Shown here piece after piece: positions 7,791-16,558 of a DNA stretch of 64,000 bases (the first letter of the stretch is position 1; every line of letters begins with the position of its first letter). Where the stretch lies: positions 2,976,001-3,040,000 of the forward strand of contig NZ_CP019646.1 of NCBI RefSeq assembly GCF_001999965.1. The letters are read 5' to 3'. The position numbers were made by a program, and so were the translations under genes. A model generated the notes under the pieces. The model saw nothing but the letters and a program-made list of their open reading frames with translations. It searched no databases and was not told the DNA's origin. Origin of the DNA: Limihaloglobus sulfuriphilus. Lineage in GTDB: Bacteria > Planctomycetota > Phycisphaerae > Sedimentisphaerales > Sedimentisphaeraceae.

Positions 7791-10247
7791 TCAACCCATC
7801 ATAACCGTACGCTGTATGATTTCTTCCTGTGTTCTTCTGTCCAGGTTGTTCCAGTAGTCAACATATCCGCTGACCCTTACCAGCAGGTCTCGGTATTTTT
7901 CCGGCTCCTTCTGTGCTTTTAGAAGTGTTTCCTTGTTGACACAGTTGATCTGAATATGCACGCCGCCCTTTTTGAAATAGGCGTTTATAAGCTCGAGAAC
8001 TTTCTTTCTGTTCTCCGAGTTATCCAGCAGGTCGGGGTGAAACCGTATATTAGATATCACCCCGCCGACGTACTGATCCGCCCGCGTCTTGGCGTATGAG
8101 TTGAGCAGTGCGGTAGGCCCGCTGGTGTCTGTGCCGCTCTGGGCGGATATTGACGGCGGCATAGCTTCCCAGTCGCGGCGGCCGTCGGGAGAGGCCTTGG
8201 TATGGCTGCCGGTAAAGACATGGGCGGCCCTGGCGATCGCCTCGAGCCAGATAGTCCCGTTAGACCTGAGCGAGCGGTACTTGCCAAGCTCTTCAATGCA
8301 TATAGAGGAAACGATATCAAGGTATTTGTCCGCGTAATCGTTATCGTTGCCGAACTTAGGCGCTTTACGGAAATATGTGTGCAGGTCTTCATATCCCTGC
8401 CAGTTATTATCTATGGCATCTAAAAGCTCCTGCTGCGTCGCGATCTTATCCTCAAATACGCACTTCTCTATCGCCGCCAGAGAATTCACCACCGATACAA
8501 CATCGTAGAGCCCGACCGCCCAGTGGAAATAGTCCGTTTCAACCATCAAATCACGGCCTCTTTGTATGCAGCCGCTCATCAGAGAAGACGCAAACGGCAG
8601 CGGGCGGTAATGAGCGTGCAGATCGTCCATGATATTCGCCGCGGCGACGAGTTTCTCAGCGCATACCGCCACGTGCTTCCTGAACTCCTCAAGAATATCA
8701 TCTATACCGGAAAACTCGCCCAACTTTTTGCCTCTGCGTGTGAAGACCGGATTCTTTTTATCCTTCTGCATCCGCCATTGATGGTCATACTCCGGTGCCA
8801 GCTCCGCCAGCACGTCAGCGTAGCGGTACTCGCCGCCGTGCAGGGTCAGATCGAGAACGCGTGAGACAACGATAGGCCGGCACAGCCCGCCGCCGAGCAT
8901 TTTACCCGGGATTTCGGTTTCGTTGCAGCCGATCAGGGCGTAATCAACAGCATCTTCTTCTTTGACCTCCCATTCCATCATGCCCGGTATCAGCACCTCA
9001 TCGTTGACTATCGCATAGGTTGCCTGGCCCTGATATGTGCCCTCGAGTATCTCGTCAACCAGTTTTGGGTTGATGTTTCTGTGCCAGCGAAGCGTAGTCT
9101 GGGGCTGAACCATCTGAGTCGCCCTGTCGGCCTTTATGCACATCAGAGAAAGGTCGTTTGACATGTCATTGCCGTCCTTGTCTCTGCCGCCGAGAGTAAC
9201 TGTCTGGGTGAGCGAAATTTTCAGCCCGCCTATGGTCAGCTCCATACACTTTACGTAGAAATTCTGTATCAGCTCAAACGCGAACTTCTCATCAATCAAA
9301 CCCTGTTCGAGGTCTTTTTTATACAGCGGGTACAGGTATTGATCGATCCTGCCAACGGAAATGGAAAAGCCGTTCTGCTCTATGTGCATCAGCAGATGTA
9401 TCAGCCAGGCCGCCTGGAGCCCCTGCCAGAAATTCTGCGCTGGAAATTCGGGAACGACCTTGAGGTTATAAGCGATTGTCTTGAGCTCTTTTTTGCGGCT
9501 TTCATCATCAGTTTCTTTTATCATCTCCTCTGCCTTAAAAGCGAGCCTGTGAGCAAAATCGACCACCGCCTCGAGCGATATTATAACCGCTTTTAGAAAA
9601 TGATAGCCTTTAGGGTCATTGAGCCGTGTTTCGTCAAGCCTTGCCTGCGCCTCGTCGATTATCGCCCTGATTCCCTCCTTAACCACCCTGTCGTACTGCA
9701 CTACGATATGCCCCTGGCCCTCGTCGCGGCCGTAGGGGTTGCAGCAAAAATCACGGTCACGCAGCTTTACCAAATCTTCGGGCATTGCGCTGTCAGAGAT
9801 ATCGCGCATATTTCGTCCCTGCCAGAAGTCTTTTATCTGCCTGAATATCTGTTTATCAGACTCGGCCGCGAAGGAATCTTCCGACAGCAGCGTCTCCATC
9901 TTGAAATTGACATACCTGGCGGGCAGATCCTGGAGGCTGTACTCGGGATACATCTCATAGCAGGAGTGTTTCGCCGCGTAGTTGCCGATGATGAGTTCGC
10001 CGTCCTGTATATAGATTGTCCGGTTTTTCAGTATATGCGCAAAGGCTTTGGCACGTTTGACATACAGATGCTCTGGCTCGTATTTTTGGTACGCCTCTGT
10101 TATAAGCCTGCCGCGTTCGGTAATCCATTCAGGTTCATTGTTGAAGATATTTTCCTTGAGATTATAGATTCTATCTGTCATCTCGTTGGGGAGGCCGGCA
10201 ACCTTATCACTGAACACTGAATCTGCATTATTTGCTGTATTGTGCAT
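7791..10247 (-). CDS. glycyl radical enzyme (pyruvate formate-lyase-like), specificity unknown
   Basis: 818 residues, the usual length for the family. The active-site Cys is Cys441 in ALIGCNETEIPGKM and the C-terminal glycyl radical loop is RVSGYVDYW with Gly794 as radical site. The sequence continues N-terminally with the PFL-like ten-stranded barrel. Diol and choline lyase-type members usually carry GCVE at the active-site cysteine; here it is GCNE, so the substrate cannot be assigned. It requires the radical-SAM activase encoded 7 bp upstream on the same strand, and an aminotransferase gene precedes that. The enzyme is oxygen sensitive by family, which implies an anaerobic lifestyle. Cytoplasmic. 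Options include decarboxylases, dehydratases and C-N or C-S lyases. Confidence 0.93.
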   Translation of the reverse strand: MHNTANNADSVFSDKVAGLPNEMTDRIYNLKENIFNNEPEWITERGRLITEAYQKYEPEHLYVKRAKAFAHILKNRTIYIQDGELIIGNYAAKHSCYEMYPEYSLQDLPARYVNFKMETLLSEDSFAAESDKQIFRQIKDFWQGRNMRDISDSAMPEDLVKLRDRDFCCNPYGRDEGQGHIVVQYDRVVKEGIRAIIDEAQARLDETRLNDPKGYHFLKAVIISLEAVVDFAHRLAFKAEEMIKETDDESRKKELKTIAYNLKVVPEFPAQNFWQGLQAAWLIHLLMHIEQNGFSISVGRIDQYLYPLYKKDLEQGLIDEKFAFELIQNFYVKCMELTIGGLKISLTQTVTLGGRDKDGNDMSNDLSLMCIKADRATQMVQPQTTLRWHRNINPKLVDEILEGTYQGQATYAIVNDEVLIPGMMEWEVKEEDAVDYALIGCNETEIPGKMLGGGLCRPIVVSRVLDLTLHGGEYRYADVLAELAPEYDHQWRMQKDKKNPVFTRRGKKLGEFSGIDDILEEFRKHVAVCAEKLVAAANIMDDLHAHYRPLPFASSLMSGCIQRGRDLMVETDYFHWAVGLYDVVSVVNSLAAIEKCVFEDKIATQQELLDAIDNNWQGYEDLHTYFRKAPKFGNDNDYADKYLDIVSSICIEELGKYRSLRSNGTIWLEAIARAAHVFTGSHTKASPDGRRDWEAMPPSISAQSGTDTSGPTALLNSYAKTRADQYVGGVISNIRFHPDLLDNSENRKKVLELINAYFKKGGVHIQINCVNKETLLKAQKEPEKYRDLLVRVSGYVDYWNNLDRRTQEEIIQRTVMMG

Positions 10248-10254
10248 TTTTGTC

Positions 10255-11202
10255 TCACTTTCTGTAAACTGCCTGAAGATTATTTGACCTCAGGTAACTT
10301 TGTATTTCATTCATCCGCTCCTGCGAGGGAGGCTCAATCGCTGATAATTCGTAATCAAGGCCCATGCTTGCGTATTTTCTCAAACCCAGTCTGTGATACG
10401 CCAAAAGCTCTAACTCGCCGTCAAAACCGCACTTTTCGAGAAAATCGCAAAGCTCTGTTAAATCTCCGGCTCCATCGTTTATCCCGGGAATGACCACATA
10501 TCGGACAATCAGGTCTTTATCCATCGGGCAGGAATTGCGGAAATTTTTGAGAATCTGTTCATTTGCCATGCCGGTATATTCCAGATGTTTGCGGCTGTTG
10601 ATCAGCTTAATATCAAACAATATTCCGTCGGCGTCTTTTACAACAGAGTTGTACACTCCGGGCGAGGCGGCCCCGTTTGTGTCAACATATACCGAATATC
10701 CCGCTTCTTTACATTCCTGTATCAGGGCTCCGGCAAAATCAGGCTGCATCATCGGCTCGCCGCCGGAGAGAGTAACCCCGCCGCCCGATTCTGCATAGTA
10801 AATCTGATCTTTTCTGATGATTTCTATCACGTCAGAGACCGACATTGTCTCTCCGGCGATCTCAATGGCATCTACGGGGCAGATTGACTCACACTTGCCG
10901 CAGAATGTACAGGAATTTCTATCCACCGTGTGAGTACCTGCTTCTATTTTATGGGCATTTACAGGGCAAACAGTGACGCATCTGCCGCAAAGTGTGCATG
11001 TGTCGTGATTTAGTAAAAATGTCCGCCTGGCAGGTATCGTTTCAGGGTTGTGGCACCATTTGCATCTGAGCTGACATCCTTTAAAGAATACCGTTGTGCG
11101 CAGACCGGGCCCGTCGTTTATGCAGAACCGCTGAATTTTATATATGCCCCCTGTAACACTGTTGATGCCTTGTTTGAGTCTTTGAGTCTGTTTTACACTC
11201 AT
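10255..11202 (-). CDS. glycyl radical enzyme activating protein (radical SAM)
   Basis: 315 residues. The radical-SAM cluster motif CxxxCxxC is in GCQLRCKWCHNPE near residues 43-56. It is followed by two ferredoxin-like 4Fe-4S motifs (CTLCGRCVTVCPVNA and CTFCGKCESICPVDA), the arrangement of activases for non-PFL glycyl radical enzymes, and by the GGEP motif (LSGGEPMMQPDF). It should generate the glycyl radical on Gly794 of the adjacent enzyme by reductive cleavage of S-adenosylmethionine. The 7-bp gap to the downstream glycyl radical enzyme gene and same strand make co-transcription nearly certain. The long spacer carrying two extra clusters rules out a classical PflA. Confidence 0.95.
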   Translation of the reverse strand: MSVKQTQRLKQGINSVTGGIYKIQRFCINDGPGLRTTVFFKGCQLRCKWCHNPETIPARRTFLLNHDTCTLCGRCVTVCPVNAHKIEAGTHTVDRNSCTFCGKCESICPVDAIEIAGETMSVSDVIEIIRKDQIYYAESGGGVTLSGGEPMMQPDFAGALIQECKEAGYSVYVDTNGAASPGVYNSVVKDADGILFDIKLINSRKHLEYTGMANEQILKNFRNSCPMDKDLIVRYVVIPGINDGAGDLTELCDFLEKCGFDGELELLAYHRLGLRKYASMGLDYELSAIEPPSQERMNEIQSYLRSNNLQAVYRK

Positions 11203-11285
11203 ATAATCCTGAAATAGCAGGTTTGTGTTGTTATGTTTTTTTTACAGGGTTTTATTATGAAAGCATATTCTATATATTTTTTTGC

Positions 11286-12137
11286 TCAAGTCAAATTGTC
11301 TTTGTGCCGGGTCAATTCGGAAAAAAGCACCTCAAGCCGGCGGGTTTTGGGGCCTGGTTTTCCGCCGGAGATAGGGTTTCCGTTATATTCCACTATCGCA
11401 AGCACGTCTTTGCTGGTCGCCGCGAAGAACATTTCGTCTGCGTCAAGAATCTCACTGGTTTTTATCGGCCTCTCAATCAGCCGCAGGCCGGCATGGTCGC
11501 AGATGCTTATCACAAAATCGCGTGTTATGCCGGCGATTATGTTCTCATCCTGAGGATGTGTTACCAGTGTATCGTCATAAATCGCGAAAAAAGTTGAGCT
11601 TGCGCCCTCTGTTATCACATCTTTATCGTAGAGAACCGCATCATCGCAGCCCTTTAGGCTTGCCGCGTGCTTAGCCATAACGTTTGGCAGCAGATTCAGC
11701 GATTTTATATACCGGCACTTCCATCGCAGGTCTTTGTGAGAGATAACCTTAACGCCGGCAGCCTTTATTTCGCGGTAATGCTCGATCGGTGCCAGCGAGA
11801 GAAAAAAGCTCGGTTCCAGCTCGGTTTCATCCCAAAGGTAAGAGCGGGGCGCCCTGCCGCGGGTTATGTGAAAATATATTCCGCAGTCGGGAATCTCGGC
11901 GCGTTTATAAGCCTTTATAATATCATCTTTTACCTTATCCAGATCAATGCCGGTTATGTATATATCCTCCAGTGACCTGGCGAACCGGTCGAGGTGCCTT
12001 TCCAGGGCAAAAATCCTGCCGTTGTAGCTTCTGACAAAGTCGTAAACTCCGTCACCAAAAAAAAGCCCCCTGTCAAGCAGAAGCGGATCCACCTTTTCAG
12101 CAGGCATGAATTCATCGTTAATATATGCGAATTCCAT
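11286..12137 (-). CDS. class IV aminotransferase (branched-chain / D-amino-acid type)
   Basis: 283 residues of the PLP fold-type IV family. Visible are LLLDRGLFFGDGVYDFVRS near the N-terminus, ALERHLDRFARS, the PLP-lysine region NVMAKHAASLKGCDDAVLYD and the phosphate-binding ITEGASSTFFAI. Such enzymes transfer amino groups on branched-chain amino acids or D-amino acids, or act as aminodeoxychorismate lyase. The motifs look closest to the D-amino-acid/branched-chain group, but exact substrate is not decided by sequence. It is the first gene of an operon with the glycyl radical activase and enzyme (83 bp to the activase), so the product could feed that pathway: a guess from context. It is divergent from rplU. 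Confidence 0.85.
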   Translation of the reverse strand: MEFAYINDEFMPAEKVDPLLLDRGLFFGDGVYDFVRSYNGRIFALERHLDRFARSLEDIYITGIDLDKVKDDIIKAYKRAEIPDCGIYFHITRGRAPRSYLWDETELEPSFFLSLAPIEHYREIKAAGVKVISHKDLRWKCRYIKSLNLLPNVMAKHAASLKGCDDAVLYDKDVITEGASSTFFAIYDDTLVTHPQDENIIAGITRDFVISICDHAGLRLIERPIKTSEILDADEMFFAATSKDVLAIVEYNGNPISGGKPGPKTRRLEVLFSELTRHKDNLT

Positions 12138-12291
12138 AGTTATATTATTTTGCGCCTAATAAAAAAGAATCATATACAAAAAAAGCCCTTCTACAATGTC
12201 CGGGCGTCAAGACTCTTTGACTCAGTATAATGCGAAATTTACAAACAACACGAATTTTTTGCCGATAAATCCCACTTTTTTTAAAAAAACC

Positions 12292-12319
12292 TTTACTTGC
12301 CCTGCCAATTGGTTAAAAT
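12292..12319 (+). promoter_or_regulatory. candidate promoter of rplU
   Basis: TTTACT (12292-12297), a 16-bp spacer and TAAAAT (12314-12319) give a sigma70-like promoter about 44 bp before the rplU start. A TATAAT at 12329-12334 lacks a good -35 partner but is an alternative. Confidence 0.4.
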
Positions 12320-12362
12320 CTGCCGGTCTATAATTACAGAAAGATTCATGGAGAATATAAAA

Positions 12363-12692
12363 ATGTATGCAATAGTAGAACAAGGTTCAAAACAATATAA
12401 GGTTTCACAGGGCGACAAGATCAATATTGAGCTTGTTGATCTGGCAGATGGCGCTGATACGCTTGAGATGGAAAAAGTCCTTATGGTAAGTGACGGCGAA
12501 AACGTTAAGGTCGGCACACCCTATATCGACGGTGCCAAAGTTGTAGCTAAACTGAGCAACGGCGAAGACGACTCTGTTGTCAAGGGGCCCAAGGTTTACC
12601 CTGCACAGTTCCGCAGGCGCAAAAACAGCCGCCGCAGAATTGGTCACAGGCAGAAATATCTCTCGGTTGTTATCGAGTCGATAAACGTCTAA
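12363..12692 (+). CDS. rplU: 50S ribosomal protein L21
   Basis: 109 residues: MYAIVEQGSKQYKVSQGDKI at the N-terminus and a basic C-terminal part with RRRKNSRRRIGHRQKYL, diagnostic of bL21, which binds 23S rRNA in the large subunit. The start is placed at 12363 because GGAG (12350-12353) sits at proper distance; longer in-frame starts at 12297 and 12348 would remove this site and add residues not found in L21. L21 is usually followed by rpmA (L27); here a terminator and a convergent PEP-CTERM gene follow instead, so the pair is split in this genome. Confidence 0.96.
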   Translation: MYAIVEQGSKQYKVSQGDKINIELVDLADGADTLEMEKVLMVSDGENVKVGTPYIDGAKVVAKLSNGEDDSVVKGPKVYPAQFRRRKNSRRRIGHRQKYLSVVIESINV

Positions 12693-12717
12693 ACCTGATT
12701 TATAAAAGAATTTAAAA

Positions 12718-12755
12718 ACCCGCAGCACCTGTTCTAAAGTGCCGCGGGTTTTTTG
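12718..12755 (+). terminator. Rho-independent terminator after rplU
   Basis: An 11-bp stem (ACCCGCAGCAC / GTGCCGCGGGT, one mismatch) is followed by six T residues, 25 bp after the rplU stop. Confidence 0.85.
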
Positions 12756-12794
12756 TTGGTAAGTTTTAAGTCAGATTGCCTAAGAGCTGAGACT

Positions 12795-13535
12795 TCAGCT
12801 TTTGTTGAGTGTTTTCCTCAAGGCTATCGCACCGCCCAGTACCATGAGAACCGCTGTCGCCGGCTCCGGTATAACAACATCGTCAGAGAGCGGCTCATTG
12901 AAATAGAGCATGTTGTCCCAGCCGTTCGTCAGGCCGCTCATACCAATATTGATATATGCGTATGTCTTAGTTAAATATGTCTGCGGCACATAAATAATCA
13001 AATCTATTACGCCGCTTTGCCCTTTTCCGCCGGCCAGCTCATAAGAGAAATCAATGGAATTGTCAATCCCGTTTTCCGGATCGTCCATATCGTAATCCAG
13101 CTCCAGGTTTGAAAAATCAAGTCCCGTCTCGCTTGCGGAATCAGATGTGTAAATCTGGAATGTTTCGAAAGTTGTGATGGTTCCGTTGCCCTGCTCATTG
13201 ACATTTAAAAGCAGCTCATAGTATTCAACCCCTTGAATTTTCCTCTTAGTAATAAGATCCAGGCTTAGCCCTGCGTTTTCGTTGTATCCTAAAAAGCTGC
13301 CGGTTTTTTTGTCATGGCTCCACTGAAAAATTTCTGTGAACGCTTTTTTGTCACCTGCGGCGATTCGCGGATCGAGCTGGCCTTCTATAGTATTTTGACC
13401 GCTTCTGAAAATACCGCCGTTAAACACTTCCTGATTATTGATGTTGCTTTCGTTTGTGGCAATTTCGACATGTGCGGCGAATACCGCTGTTACGACTGAC
13501 AGATACACTGCTGCTGTTAAACTTAGAGGTTTCAT
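12795..13535 (-). CDS. PEP-CTERM anchored secreted protein, unknown function
   Basis: 246 residues with a signal peptide (about 1-20) and a C-terminal PEP-CTERM sorting signal: VIPEPATAVLMVLGGAIALRK, a hydrophobic helix and basic end. Proteins with this tail are processed by the exosortase system (EpsH/XrtA-like) and exported to the surface or into extracellular polymer. The body (residues 21-215) is predicted to be all-beta, rich in Asn/Asp/Gly, and has no motif I recognise. Convergent with rplU. Exosortase itself is not in the window. Confidence 0.8.
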   Translation of the reverse strand: MKPLSLTAAVYLSVVTAVFAAHVEIATNESNINNQEVFNGGIFRSGQNTIEGQLDPRIAAGDKKAFTEIFQWSHDKKTGSFLGYNENAGLSLDLITKRKIQGVEYYELLLNVNEQGNGTITTFETFQIYTSDSASETGLDFSNLELDYDMDDPENGIDNSIDFSYELAGGKGQSGVIDLIIYVPQTYLTKTYAYINIGMSGLTNGWDNMLYFNEPLSDDVVIPEPATAVLMVLGGAIALRKTLNKS

Positions 13536-13867
13536 TACACTTTCCCTGTACTTTTCCTATGTGTTTATAGTTTGGCCGCTCCAATTTCCCGATTGGAGCT
13601 TTTCCCATATTTATTTCCGTGTCATAATGTATAAACTATAGGCGGGAAGTCAAGGGATTGTTCCTGTTTTCCTTAAAAAACCAGGCTTGAAATACGAAAA
13701 CAAGTATTTTTACGGGCTTGTTTTAACGAAATACCTCGTAATTTTACTAGTTTTTTGCGGCGGCCGACCCGTATTTTTACTAGCGAGTCAGACTTTGAAA
13801 CCGAGCTATCAAAACGCCCCAAAGGTGAAAAACTATCAGCCGGCGTCATAAAGCGTCAGGTGGCTGC
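13536..13867. other. intergenic region, 332 bp
   Basis: It holds an 8-bp inverted repeat (AAAACAAG 13697-13704 / CTTGTTTT 13717-13724) and three near-copies of GTATTTTTAC at about 13704, 13739 and 13771. The PEP-CTERM promoter must lie in its left part. No gene is supported. Confidence 0.45.
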
Positions 13868-14605
13868 TTAGACTATCCATTTTTTGCGGATATTACGCAG
13901 GCTGATCAGAAAGAGAAGTGCGCAGAATATAATAAGCATCGCGAAGTTGAGCAGCGGAGGCATCCGCCCGGCGCGGTTTATTGAATTGTGCAGGATATCC
14001 GCCCCGTAGGTCAGCGGCAGTACATACGGCAGGGGTTTGAGCCAGATTGGAAATTGTTCTATCGGGAAAAACAGCCCGCACAGAAAGATCATCGGAAAAC
14101 GGAAAAAGTTGGAGAATGTCTGTGCCTCGAAAACTTCTTTGACCGAAACCGCGATAAAAAGCCCAAGAAAAGTCGAGCTGACCGCGATCAGCACCATCGC
14201 CGGTATCAGAACTGCCCAGCTTATACCGGATAAGTCGGTCAGGAACGCGGCGATAATAATCGGCACAAGTGCGTTCACCGTTCCAAATATAATCGCCCCG
14301 GAGGTTTTGGCCAGCATCAGTGTTTCCAGGGAAATCGGTGCCAGCAGCAGCCGCTCAAAAGACCGTCCCTTTTTCTCGAATGTTACCGTAACCGAAAGCA
14401 CACTTGTTGTGCCGAAAAGGATACTAAGCGCCACAAGCCCCGGCAGAAGCTCCGGCAGGCTCTCCATCCCAAGGCCCGAGCGTATGAAAAACATAACTAC
14501 CCAAACCAGCGGGAACAGCAGGCCCCAGCTGATATTCGGTGGTTTGAGGTAATAGCTTCTCATGTCCTTAACCAGAATATTCCAGAAAGCAATCCAGGCC
14601 TTCAT
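13868..14605 (-). CDS. ABC-2 type transporter permease
   Basis: 245 residues with about six transmembrane segments and the ABC-2 family layout (MKAWIAFWNILVKDMRSYYL at the N-terminus; FEKKGRSFERLLLAPISLETL in the cytoplasmic loop; FFPIEQFPIWLKPLPYVLPLTYGAD before the last segments). This is the NodJ/DrrB-like exporter permease that pairs with the ATPase gene just upstream. Substrate unknown: drugs, polysaccharide and lipids are all known in the family. It is the last gene of the minus-strand operon that starts with the ArsR regulator. Confidence 0.88.
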   Translation of the reverse strand: MKAWIAFWNILVKDMRSYYLKPPNISWGLLFPLVWVVMFFIRSGLGMESLPELLPGLVALSILFGTTSVLSVTVTFEKKGRSFERLLLAPISLETLMLAKTSGAIIFGTVNALVPIIIAAFLTDLSGISWAVLIPAMVLIAVSSTFLGLFIAVSVKEVFEAQTFSNFFRFPMIFLCGLFFPIEQFPIWLKPLPYVLPLTYGADILHNSINRAGRMPPLLNFAMLIIFCALLFLISLRNIRKKWIV

Positions 14606-14685
14606 GATTTGGCTCCTTTACCGTTTTTTTCTTTTTCCTTGTTCATTGCGTCCGCCTCGATGCCTGTTATCTTAACGAAAACATC

Positions 14686-15591
14686 TTAGAGGCTGGGTTG
14701 TATTCTCCGGGCCTCGAGCACCTCGATTCCCTGCTCTTCGAGAAAACGCACCACCGCGCCGGCGAGAATCTGCTTATCAGCCTCTATCCTGATAAGCCCG
14801 CTCTGGGGGAAGATAAAATTCATATCCGCAAAAGAGCCGGCCAGCTTAATGCGTATTTTCTCATCGGTATCAGCGCATACAATCTGGACAACATGCCTGT
14901 TCTGCAGCGGCTGGAGGAGATTTTCGACCGAGTCTATCCTGACTATCTGTCCTGAAACGATAAATGCTATGCGGCCGCACAGCCGCTGCGCCTCTTCAAT
15001 ATAGTGAGTTGTAAGGAAAATGGTCGTGCCGGCCTTGTGCAGTTCTGAGATCAGCTGCCGCAACTGTCTGGCGCTTGCCACGTCCAGCCCCGTTGTGGGC
15101 TCGTCCAGAAAGAGAATCTCAGGCTCATGTATGATCCCCGCCGCAATTGTGAGCTTGCGTTTCATACCCTTAGAATAGCCGGCGAATTTGCGGCCGGCGG
15201 CCTTTTCCAGGCCGAATAGCTCAAGCAGCCGTCCGGCCTGCTCGACACGCTTTTTTTTGGGCATTCCATAAAGTGCCCCGCAGAAACAGAGATTATCGAA
15301 ACCGGTCAATTCCGGATACAGGTTGCTCTCGTCCGGCACCACTCCTATCAGGTGCTGGGCCGCCCTGTGCTGCAGGCTGCAGTCCATGCCGCCGATGCGT
15401 ATGCTGCCGCTGTCCGCTCTGGCAAGCCCTGTCAGCATGTTGATGGTTGTGGTTTTGCCGGCGCCGTTGGGGCCCAGAAATCCGAACAGCTCGCCGGGCC
15501 TCACGGAAAACGAAATGCCGTCAACCGCTTTGACACCGTCAAAACTTTTCGCCAGAGATTCTACTTCTATGGTATTAACGTTTTCATTCAC
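14686..15591 (-). CDS. ABC-2 type transporter ATP-binding protein
   Basis: 301 residues with Walker A GPNGAGKTT near residue 40, signature YSKGMKRKL, Walker B ILFLDEPTTGLD and the switch His in FLTTHYIEEAQRL. The C-terminal 80 residues are the extension typical of DrrA/NodI-like exporters. It energises the permease encoded downstream (80 bp apart). It starts 24 bp after the stop of the membrane winged-helix gene, so it probably belongs to the same transcript. Confidence 0.93.
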   Translation of the reverse strand: MNENVNTIEVESLAKSFDGVKAVDGISFSVRPGELFGFLGPNGAGKTTTINMLTGLARADSGSIRIGGMDCSLQHRAAQHLIGVVPDESNLYPELTGFDNLCFCGALYGMPKKKRVEQAGRLLELFGLEKAAGRKFAGYSKGMKRKLTIAAGIIHEPEILFLDEPTTGLDVASARQLRQLISELHKAGTTIFLTTHYIEEAQRLCGRIAFIVSGQIVRIDSVENLLQPLQNRHVVQIVCADTDEKIRIKLAGSFADMNFIFPQSGLIRIEADKQILAGAVVRFLEEQGIEVLEARRIQPSL

Positions 15592-15614
15592 GGTTATGAC
15601 CTCAGCGTCTAATC

Positions 15615-15959
15615 TCAGGCGAGAGTAATTTCGTATGTACTTTGTTCAGGATTCCAGCTTCGCAAGATTAAACCCTTTGATTCCATCTCTTTTATGATTT
15701 CGACGGCATCTTCAAGGTCATATTGCAATATATCAACCAGCTGCTTTTGCAGCATTGGTTCACCGTACTGTCGCAGCATTGACAATATCTGCTTCTGTTC
15801 AGACGATAGTTCTTTGCGTTCTTTTGGGCTTAAACCGTCAGAAGTAACTCTTCTGCGATAAATAAACCAAACCAGCAGAATAATAAATATAACTGCTATT
15901 CCAATAATCAGAGCTGCTGTCCAGGGTTCGTTATAAATGGCATGGTGCGTATGTTTCAT
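15615..15959 (-). CDS. membrane-anchored winged-helix protein
   Basis: 114 residues: one transmembrane helix (about 15-34, ALIIGIAVIFIILLVWFIY), a basic linker, then about 65 residues resembling a MarR-like or generic winged helix (SSEQKQILSMLRQYGEPMLQ; DLEDAVEIIKEMESKGLI). Helix 2-helix 3 spacing and the C-terminal wing RSWNPEQSTYEITLA fit. It may be a membrane-bound regulator or adaptor of the neighbouring transporter. Not assigned to a named family. 70 bp from the upstream lipoprotein gene, 24 bp from the ATPase gene. Confidence 0.6.
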   Translation of the reverse strand: MKHTHHAIYNEPWTAALIIGIAVIFIILLVWFIYRRRVTSDGLSPKERKELSSEQKQILSMLRQYGEPMLQKQLVDILQYDLEDAVEIIKEMESKGLILRSWNPEQSTYEITLA

Positions 15960-16028
15960 AATACAGCCTTTCTTTAAACAGCGTTCTATTGCAGAAAATT
16001 TATATACTTATAAGAATTGCGCTTGCCG

Positions 16029-16499
16029 TTACTGGGGTTGATTTCCACTTACACCGACTGACTCTGGCAGGACGTTCTTATCACGCAGCATGCCGCGATT
16101 GGCCAACACCCCGGCCAAATCGTCCATGGACCAGTTACCTTCATGTTTTCCGATGCCCTTCATGAACAAGGGAAAATCCACGAACTGCACCAACCTGTCG
16201 TCTATCAATGCCGTGTATTTTCCATCTATGACAACCGCAAATGGAAAATGGCTTTCGGGGAAATTATACTTTTGCAGCAATTCTTTGTTCTCAGGTTCTG
16301 TTATGATATAGTAAGTAACGTTCAAGTTTTTCTCGTGTTCCTGCAGAACATCTTTTGTTCTCTCCAATGTACGAAGGGAAGGCTCTTTTTCCTTGTAAAA
16401 GACTTCCACTGTGGGGGTTGTATTACTACTGCAAGAGGACAGCATGGCCGCTGCGCCCATAAGCAGAATCGCCATTGCGCCTGTAGATATTTTCAACAT
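16029..16499 (-). CDS. lipoprotein with possible thioredoxin-like fold
   Basis: 156 residues. A signal peptide ends in lipobox MLSSC near residue 23. The rest has a beta-alpha-beta pattern that may be thioredoxin-like: VEVFYKEKEPS, a helix, LNVTYYIIT, then NFPESHFPFAVVIDGKYTA, in which the Pro before the FAVVIDGK strand would be the cis-Pro. No CxxC is present, so a redox role is unlikely; it may bind or sense a partner. It sits between a DsrE-like gene and the membrane winged-helix gene in the ArsR-led operon. Function unknown. Confidence 0.55.
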   Translation of the reverse strand: MLKISTGAMAILLMGAAAMLSSCSSNTTPTVEVFYKEKEPSLRTLERTKDVLQEHEKNLNVTYYIITEPENKELLQKYNFPESHFPFAVVIDGKYTALIDDRLVQFVDFPLFMKGIGKHEGNWSMDDLAGVLANRGMLRDKNVLPESVGVSGNQPQ

Positions 16500-16558
16500 A
16501 ATTTCAAACCTTTCTGCTATGCTCCCGGCAAAAGCCGGGCTTTCAAAAGACTAACCAA

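Noticed and set aside
9600-10220. Long open frame on the plus strand opposite the glycyl radical enzyme, and similar long antisense frames opposite the fusion protein and the uroD-like genes
   Set aside because: They are fully covered by strongly supported genes on the other strand, have no recognisable motif and reflect codon usage of the sense gene.
13697-13724. AAAACAAG/CTTGTTTT hairpin as a transcription terminator
   Set aside because: It lies far from either gene end on the needed strand and lacks a following T-tract.
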